Source: Catenuloplanes atrovinosus
GTDB lineage: Bacteria; Actinomycetota; Actinomycetes; Mycobacteriales; Micromonosporaceae
NCBI RefSeq assembly: GCF_031458235.1
Contig: NZ_JAVDYB010000001.1
Coordinates: forward strand, 4,946,001 to 5,010,000
DNA: 64,000 nucleotides
Direction: 5' to 3'
In this document: positions 59,246 through 64,000 of the stretch, in pieces
How positions within the stretch are numbered: the first letter of the stretch is position 1
How the letters are laid out: each line of letters starts with the position of its first letter
Notes under the pieces: model-generated
The model's database searches: none
What the model saw: only the letters and a program-made list of their open reading frames with translations
Told to the model about the DNA's origin: nothing
Translations under genes and position numbers: made by a program

Positions 59246-59464
59246 ATGCGTATCAACCGCAGCAAGCTGATCGAGTCGATGTTCAGCCGGCGAGGACTGC
59301 AGAACCTGATCGCGGCGGCAGCGCTGACCGCCCCAGTGGCCGGCGCGGTCACGGGGGCGCTGGTGCCGCCGCCGTCGGTCCAGGCGGTTCCCCCGCCGTC
59401 GGTGCATGCAGCCTCGATACCGGACGGTTCCATCAACCCCGCGAGCAGCTACACCTACTACTAG
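59246..59464 (+). CDS. 72-residue peptide, candidate precursor peptide or small Tat-exported peptide
   Basis: Starts at the ATG at 59246 with a perfect AAGGAG five bases upstream. The N-terminal half, MRINRSKLIESMFSRRGLQ, is followed by a hydrophobic Ala/Val/Leu/Gly stretch. SRRGLQ before a hydrophobic helix resembles a twin-arginine signal. The C-terminal half has the unit VPPPSV(Q/H)A twice, then ASIPDGSINPASSYTYY. It contains no Cys or Trp and three Tyr at the very end. Its position directly before two heme-dioxygenase-like genes and a PLP enzyme suggests it is their substrate or product carrier. Confidence 0.7.
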   Translation: MRINRSKLIESMFSRRGLQNLIAAAALTAPVAGAVTGALVPPPSVQAVPPPSVHAASIPDGSINPASSYTYY

Positions 59465-59578
59465 CCGATCCCGGTGAAGGCCGTGGCACCGACCAGCACG
59501 CACGTCGGTACTGCGGCCTTCACCGTCTCCAGGCGTCCCTGGAGGTCGATGACCTGCCCACCGCCACGAGGAGTACCG

Positions 59579-60298
59579 ATGTCACATGAGCACGCGCACC
59601 CGGTTTCACCCGGTGCCGGCGCGACAGGCTACGTCCGCTACATGCGCACGGACGTGCTGCTGTCGTTGCAGCGCAGTGCGGATGAGTGGGTGCACCCGGA
59701 CGAGTTACTGTTCCAGGCCACCCACCAGGCTCACGAGTTGTTCTTGAAGGCGGCCTCGCACAGCCTCGCGCGTGCTGTCACGCAGATGGACGGTCATCGG
59801 CCGATGGCTGCGCAGCTGCTGGTGGATCGCGCGACGCTGACGCTGCGGCTGTTGACCGATCAGTTGCAGTTGCTGCGGACCATCTCTCCGGCCGACTTTC
59901 ACACGATCCGGACGGCGCTCGGGCACGGTTCCGGTGTGGAGTCGCCTGGCTGGCAGGAGTTTCGGCTGCGGGCTCGCACGGCGAACACCGCGTTTCTCTC
60001 GTTGCTCGACACCGCGGCAATCGATCTGCGTCAGCTCTATCAGGGCGACCCAACCGTGCCACTGTATCGGCTTGCTGAGGCGCTGGTCAGCCTAGACGAG
60101 AGCGTTTCGCGGTGGCGCGCCGACCACTACGCGCTCGCGGTCCGGCTTCTAGGCCACAACGCGCGCGGTACCCAGCAAACCCCCGTCGAGGCGCTCGCGC
60201 GGCCGGTGTCACACCGCTTCTTCCCGCGCCTCTGGGCGCTACGCGCACTACTGACCGCGACCCCGCCACGGGTGGAATCCGGCGAGGGCGACTTGTGA
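59579..60298 (+). CDS. Tryptophan-2,3-dioxygenase superfamily protein (short)
   Basis: 239 residues from the ATG at 59579 after AGGAG. YVRYMRTDVLLSLQ and LLFQATHQAHELFLKAASH give the distal histidine region of TDO. The middle has LGHGSGVESPGWQEFR. RWRADHYALAVRLLGH supplies the proximal heme histidine, and GTQQTPVEAL then FFPRLWALRALL match the TDO end. In the family these bind heme and oxidise an indole or related ring. It is shorter than classic TDO. The gap to the peptide gene is 114 bp, with no terminator visible. Confidence 0.8.
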   Translation: MSHEHAHPVSPGAGATGYVRYMRTDVLLSLQRSADEWVHPDELLFQATHQAHELFLKAASHSLARAVTQMDGHRPMAAQLLVDRATLTLRLLTDQLQLLRTISPADFHTIRTALGHGSGVESPGWQEFRLRARTANTAFLSLLDTAAIDLRQLYQGDPTVPLYRLAEALVSLDESVSRWRADHYALAVRLLGHNARGTQQTPVEALARPVSHRFFPRLWALRALLTATPPRVESGEGDL

Positions 60299-61440
60299 TC
60301 CCGCAGCAGATTGACCGGTTCCGCGCCAGATTCCCGGCGTTGGAGCAGAGGACGCACCTGGCCTCGTGCAGTATCGCCGCCCGGTCGGTCGACCTCGACC
60401 AGGCCATGACCGCCATGCTCGACGATCTCTCCGGGCCCGCGCCCTGGCCGGCGTTCGAGCGCCGGGCGGAGGACGCACGCCGCCTCTTCGCTGCCCTCAT
60501 CGGCGCCGAGGCCGATCAGGTCGCGCTGCTGCCGAACGTGTCGATCGCCGCGCACCAGGCCGCAGCCGCGATCAGCTTCCGGCGCCGGCCCGAAGTGCTA
60601 CTCGCGCGGGCCGAGTTCCCCGGGGTCGCCCAGGCTCTTGCCGCGCACCGTCGCCGCGGCGCACAACTGCACTGGATCGGCGCGCCCAGGCGTCTACTGA
60701 CGGCGACGGAATTCCTGGAGAGCATCGGGCATCGCACCGCGCTGGTATCAGTACCGGTCGTCACGTACCAGAACGGCCAGCGTCTGCCCGTAGCCGAGGT
60801 CGCCGCCGCAGCGAGGGCTGCCGGCGCCCGGGTGTTCGTCGACGCCTACCAGGCCGTCGGCGTCGAGCGCATCCGTGTACGTGAACTCGGCTGCGACTAT
60901 CTCGCCGCCGGCACCGGCAAGTACCTGTTCGGTCTGCCCGGACTCGCATTTTTGTACGCGCGCCAGCCCGATGGGCTTCCGCCGTTGCTGACCGGCTGGC
61001 TCGGACGCCGCCACCCGCACACCCTCCTCCCCGACGCGGACGACTTCCCCGCCACCGCACGACGGTGGGAGACCGGCACACCATCGGTTCCCGCCGTATA
61101 CGCGGCCTCGGCCGGCCTCGGGATCGTCGCCGACCTCGACCTTGTCGACGTGCGTCGGCACGTCACAGGCCTGGTCGACGCTGCAGCCCGGCAGTTGGCT
61201 GCCCAAGGCGAACGTCTCCGCACCGCCCCCGAGGCCCATGCGCGCGGCGCGCACCTGGCCCTTGTCGACCCTGAGCCAGACCGGCTGGCCGCATGGCTCG
61301 CCCAGCGTCGCTTCTCCATTGCGCCTCGAGGTGACGTCGCTCGGATCTCCTTTCACGCCTTCAACCACCGCGGCGACATCGCGCGCCTGTGTGAGCACGT
61401 CCGCCAATACCGGCAGGCCACCCGACGACACCGAGCTTGA
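60295..61440 (+). CDS. PLP enzyme, aminotransferase class V fold (kynureninase-like)
   Basis: 381 residues from a GTG at 60295 that overlaps the previous stop. RFRARFPALEQRTHLASCS is the family start and DQVALLPNVSIAAHQAAA binds the cofactor phosphate. VPVVTYQNGQRLPVAEV and ARVFVDAYQAVGVERI give the PLP-ring Asp and the following Gln-Ala-x-G. AAGTGKYLFGLPGLAFLY holds the PLP lysine. Class V members include kynureninase, cysteine desulfurase and isopenicillin-N epimerase. The neighbouring TDO-like genes favour a kynureninase-like C-C or C-N cleavage, which is inference. Confidence 0.8.
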   Translation: MIPQQIDRFRARFPALEQRTHLASCSIAARSVDLDQAMTAMLDDLSGPAPWPAFERRAEDARRLFAALIGAEADQVALLPNVSIAAHQAAAAISFRRRPEVLLARAEFPGVAQALAAHRRRGAQLHWIGAPRRLLTATEFLESIGHRTALVSVPVVTYQNGQRLPVAEVAAAARAAGARVFVDAYQAVGVERIRVRELGCDYLAAGTGKYLFGLPGLAFLYARQPDGLPPLLTGWLGRRHPHTLLPDADDFPATARRWETGTPSVPAVYAASAGLGIVADLDLVDVRRHVTGLVDAAARQLAAQGERLRTAPEAHARGAHLALVDPEPDRLAAWLAQRRFSIAPRGDVARISFHAFNHRGDIARLCEHVRQYRQATRRHRA

Positions 61441-61450
61441 GGAGTCCAGC

Positions 61451-62680
61451 ATGACCCAGGCCGATGCAGCGCTCTCCCTCGCTATGTGGAGTGGTACTGA
61501 TCGACCCGCTGCGGCTGCTTTCCCGTACGAGCAGGTCGTCTTGGCGTTGCTTGCCACGGGCAAGCACCGCGCCGATCCGGGCGTGGTGGAGGCGTTGCGT
61601 AGCGCGCGCGCTCGGCTGACGGACGTCCGTGGGCCGCAACGTCAGCGGGCCCGCCTCGCTCGCTGGCTGGACATCGCACTGGACAAGTCCGACGGCTGTT
61701 ACGACTACCAGTCCTACCTGGGCCTGGGTGTGCTGCCCGTCTTCGACCTGGTGCACCCTCCGGCCACCGCTGCGGCAGCGCTGCGTCATCACGATCGCGT
61801 TCTGGCCCTCCTGCTCAGTGACCTCTGCCGCTTCGAGGTCAGCGCCGCGGCACGGCAGACACACGTGTTGCCGCGGCTTCGGCCCGGCATCGATCGCGTC
61901 CGCAAGCGCTGCCGGTTCGCACTCGCCGCCGCCAGGCCTGGACTGGGACGCCTCGGGTTGGCCGATCAGATCTATGCGGAAGATCCCATCACTGCGGCAT
62001 CTCAATTGGTGTACGTCATGGACTTGCTCACGAACACCGACGATCATCTGATACTCCGGCTGACAATGCTTCCGGTCGACACCTACCACGACGAGTACCT
62101 TTTCCTCCGTGTCCTGCAGTGCTTCGAGTTGCTGTTCTCGCTGCTCGTCGTGGACGTCCAAGACGTCATATCTTCGCTGTTCGCAGGCCGAGCGCGTCTC
62201 GCCTCATCGCGCCTCGACGCCGCTACCGGCGTTCTACAGGAGGCGCAGGCCTTGTGGCCACTGATCGCCACCATGCAGCCGGCCGCCTTCGCACACTTCC
62301 GGCAGAACACTGAGGGAGCTTCGGCTATCCAGTCACGGGCATATAAGTTACTTGAGTCGCTGTGTGCACGTCCGGCAGAGGACCGGCTTAGTTCGGTGGC
62401 ATACTTGTCCGTACCGGATGTCCGCGCAAAAATCGTAGCTGGCCAAGCCTCTCTTGATGAGGCATTCCGCGCCACACGGGACCGGTTCGGCGCCGCGTCC
62501 GTGGCAGAGCTGCACCAAGCCATGGAACGGTTCGCAGTGACTATTCTGCGATGGCGGCGGAGCCACCTAGGGATCGCTACCAGGATGCTCGGCACCGACG
62601 AATCCGGAACTGGCAACACGAGCGGACTACCCTACCTGGCCACGGAAAAAGACCGGCAGGTATTCCGCACTTCCCCGTAG
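61451..62680 (+). CDS. Tryptophan-2,3-dioxygenase superfamily protein (long, distal His missing)
   Basis: 409 residues from the ATG at 61451 with GGAG eight bases upstream. YDYQSYLGLGVLPVFDLVHP opens a TDO-like fold. At the place of the distal HQ..ELW motif it has EYLFLRVLQCFELLFSLL, so the distal His is replaced. FRQNTEGASAIQSRAYKLLE and RWRRSHLGIATRMLG, with the proximal His, followed by GTGNTSGLPYLA match TDO closely. It may be a heme enzyme with changed chemistry or a partner of the shorter TDO-like protein. Last gene of the operon. Confidence 0.75.
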   Translation: MTQADAALSLAMWSGTDRPAAAAFPYEQVVLALLATGKHRADPGVVEALRSARARLTDVRGPQRQRARLARWLDIALDKSDGCYDYQSYLGLGVLPVFDLVHPPATAAAALRHHDRVLALLLSDLCRFEVSAAARQTHVLPRLRPGIDRVRKRCRFALAAARPGLGRLGLADQIYAEDPITAASQLVYVMDLLTNTDDHLILRLTMLPVDTYHDEYLFLRVLQCFELLFSLLVVDVQDVISSLFAGRARLASSRLDAATGVLQEAQALWPLIATMQPAAFAHFRQNTEGASAIQSRAYKLLESLCARPAEDRLSSVAYLSVPDVRAKIVAGQASLDEAFRATRDRFGAASVAELHQAMERFAVTILRWRRSHLGIATRMLGTDESGTGNTSGLPYLATEKDRQVFRTSP

Positions 62681-62751
62681 TACGCTGCAAGAAAACGAGC
62701 GCTCCGAACACCCGCGACAGATCGGAAAAGTGTGACAGCTTTCCCTATAGA

Positions 62752-63627
62752 TTAAAGCGCCCGCGGCATCCTGACGCACCATGGCAAGCGCCCGAGACGA
62801 TTGAAACCAAGAGCACGATACTGCTCCCGCATTTCCCGTGGCACACCTTGGACTCCAATCGCGATCCGGCGGACGTCCGCTTCTTCTGCGACCTGATGCA
62901 GCAGGATAGTCAGCGCGCGCTGACCGTCAGGCCCTTTATCACTTATAGCCTCGAGGGTTACCATGGTGACGTTACGATCCGACGCCCAGCGTCGGAGGTG
63001 GCGCCAGCCGCCACTGCCCATCTCAGCGTTAGCGGGATAGATAGTATGCGTGACGGCCAGCATGATTTCGACGCCAAGCACTAGGATGGCGGCCACTTCA
63101 GCGTGATCTAATGCCTGCCCTGCTGGCCCGACGGCGATTACCGCCATGCCAACCGCTGAAGGAAGAACGAGATAGAGCGCCGCCGACATCTGGGCGAACG
63201 CAAGGAGCCCGAGAGCTTTGCGTACCGGAAGTGTTCGCGGCCATGCCTGCCCGCTGAGGGTTAAGGCCTTATCGCCGTAGCAGCCGATGCTTCTATCGGC
63301 ATGCGCAGCACCGAGCAGGGCCAGAGTGGCGGGCCAGGCGCACATGGCCGCCACCAGATGCAGCAAGGGATGCAGGGCAGCTTGGCGGCCACGGGCACGG
63401 GCAACGAGCCATGCCAAGGTAGGCAGGCTCCACCAGTCCGGGCCACGGGCAGCAAGCAGCCGGTGGGCCGGGCGCCTGCGGCGGGCCGCATTCCCCGGCG
63501 GCGATGTCTGCTTCGGCCACGCACGGGCGCACGCACGGACGCGGACTATCGCCACTAGCTCGGCGGATAGGGGCCCGTCGTCACTCCCGACGGCCTCGCC
63601 CGTCGGGGGTTCGCCACGTCGCGACAT
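62752..63627 (-). CDS. Membrane protein with a GNAT-like C-terminal part
   Basis: 291 residues from the ATG at 63627. The coding frame is open further upstream (LYYFRAHVGETDN), but no start codon is evident there. Hydrophobic helices lie at about 88-115 (LLHLVAAMCAWPATLALLG), 140-160 and 168-190. The C-terminal 90 residues (WASDRNVTMVTLEAISDKG, then EADVRRIAIGVQGVPREM and YRALGFNRLGRLPW) resemble the end of a GNAT acetyltransferase, with YRALGF as the typical late motif. It converges on the peptide operon. Function unknown. Confidence 0.55.
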   Translation of the reverse strand: MSRRGEPPTGEAVGSDDGPLSAELVAIVRVRACARAWPKQTSPPGNAARRRRPAHRLLAARGPDWWSLPTLAWLVARARGRQAALHPLLHLVAAMCAWPATLALLGAAHADRSIGCYGDKALTLSGQAWPRTLPVRKALGLLAFAQMSAALYLVLPSAVGMAVIAVGPAGQALDHAEVAAILVLGVEIMLAVTHTIYPANAEMGSGGWRHLRRWASDRNVTMVTLEAISDKGPDGQRALTILLHQVAEEADVRRIAIGVQGVPREMREQYRALGFNRLGRLPWCVRMPRAL

Positions 63628-63721
63628 GGCGCATACCCCCTTGGCTAGGACGGTCCCGGCGTTGTCGGTCTCGCCGACGTGGGCTCGGAAGTAGTAGAGC
63701 TTGCCGAAATTGATTGCGACA

Positions 63722-64000
63722 CTAGGAAGTAGCCGCGTTGGCCATTGCGAGAGCCTCCCTGGCGGCTGTTATCGCCGTCTCGGAGCTGAGGCGGTCCGAA
63801 ATTGCGGCTTGGGCCTCCATTTCATCGTCGATATCGCCAGGGTGGGTAGGCGTGGCCGGGCTGAGAGCGACGTCGTCGGCCGGCTCCTCGATGGGCACGG
63901 TCGTGCGATACAGCTCGACTGCGACGAGAACACGAGCCGCCTCGCCCGCCACTTCACCAGCCCGCTGTCCTTCTACGACCACCGTGGCAGCATAGGCAAT
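63722..64000 (-). CDS. Hypothetical protein, C-terminal part (runs off the window)
   Basis: The frame is open to the right edge of the window (IAYAATVVVEGQRAGEVAGE), so the gene probably starts outside; a GTG at 63982 is the only internal start candidate. It is acidic and helical at the end (EMEAQAAISDRLSSETAI, then AAREALAMANAATS). No family recognised. It lies upstream of the membrane-protein gene in the same direction. Confidence 0.5.
   Translation of the reverse strand: MAYAATVVVEGQRAGEVAGEAARVLVAVELYRTTVPIEEPADDVALSPATPTHPGDIDDEMEAQAAISDRLSSETAITAAREALAMANAATS

Noticed and set aside
59579-62680. Operon read as the ordinary tryptophan-to-anthranilate pathway
   Set aside because: No formamidase is present, one TDO-like protein lacks the distal His, and the operon begins with a dedicated peptide gene.

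Overview
The window is very GC-rich (third codon positions almost always G or C) and reads as the accessory region of an actinomycete, most likely from the Micromonosporaceae or a relative; this is inferred from base composition and family content, not from a phylogenetic marker. It holds a complete-looking type IV secretion (T4SS) conjugation operon, a MobF-type relaxase, a ParB-like protein, an ArdC-like anti-restriction protein, plasmid-type DNA-binding proteins and many insertion-sequence scars. It contains no rRNA, tRNA or obvious housekeeping gene. I therefore read it as part of a large conjugative plasmid or an integrative conjugative element.

Layout. 1-9.5 kb: a cut-off gene, decayed fragments (WD40 repeats, IS21-type istA, a DUF4259 segment that recurs inverted near 37 kb), two ATP-dependent DNA ligases facing apart, a Cys-rich DUF6283-like protein, a secreted alpha/beta hydrolase and a twice-frameshifted gene. 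9.9-14.9 kb: a ParB-like gene, two tandem paralogues, a PAPS-reductase-like PP-loop gene and an HTH protein. 15.1-17.1 kb: an AbiJ-like gene cleanly split by an IS481-family element with a 6-bp target duplication. 17.2-26.9 kb: an array of small genes of mostly unknown function, many in their own transcription unit. The recurring pattern is a near-identical promoter core GGGGTATTATT, exactly 7 nt, a hairpin at the predicted RNA 5' end with an invariant ACGGCAAA loop, a GCCAACAA tail, a ribosome-binding site, one ORF and often a perfect terminator-like hairpin. A 353-bp hairpin-rich direct repeat flanks most of this array. 27-33 kb: putative transfer origin region, MobF relaxase-helicase and a DUF3800 protein. 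33-43 kb: orphan sensor histidine kinase, two IS5-family elements stacked in a second DUF4259 copy, secreted and membrane-anchored proteins, IS3 and IS630 remnants and a MarR-MFS pair. 43-55 kb: the T4SS operon, all on the minus strand and largely coupled by ATGA overlaps: ParA-like ATPase, small membrane protein, VirB6-like channel protein, SCO6880-like protein, VirB4-like ATPase, VirD4-like coupling protein, accessory proteins, a lipoprotein and a lysozyme/M23 peptidase. It faces an XRE regulator. 55-59 kb: regulators, a frameshifted secreted protein, an excisionase-like protein and a possible replication-type DNA-binding protein. 59-62.7 kb: a compact operon of a 72-aa peptide, two proteins of the tryptophan-2,3-dioxygenase superfamily and a kynureninase-like PLP enzyme between them. 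62.7-64 kb: a membrane protein and a cut-off gene.

How it fits together. The relaxase would nick the element, the VirD4-like protein would bring the nucleoprotein to the channel, and ArdC-like and ParB-like products would help establishment and maintenance in the recipient. The cassette array looks like a regulon sharing one promoter type and one 5' RNA structure, and is the strongest candidate here for an undescribed regulatory system. The peptide/dioxygenase/PLP operon is the strongest candidate for an undescribed biosynthetic system. Frames were read by eye, starts were chosen from ribosome-binding sites and overlaps, and no database search was run.
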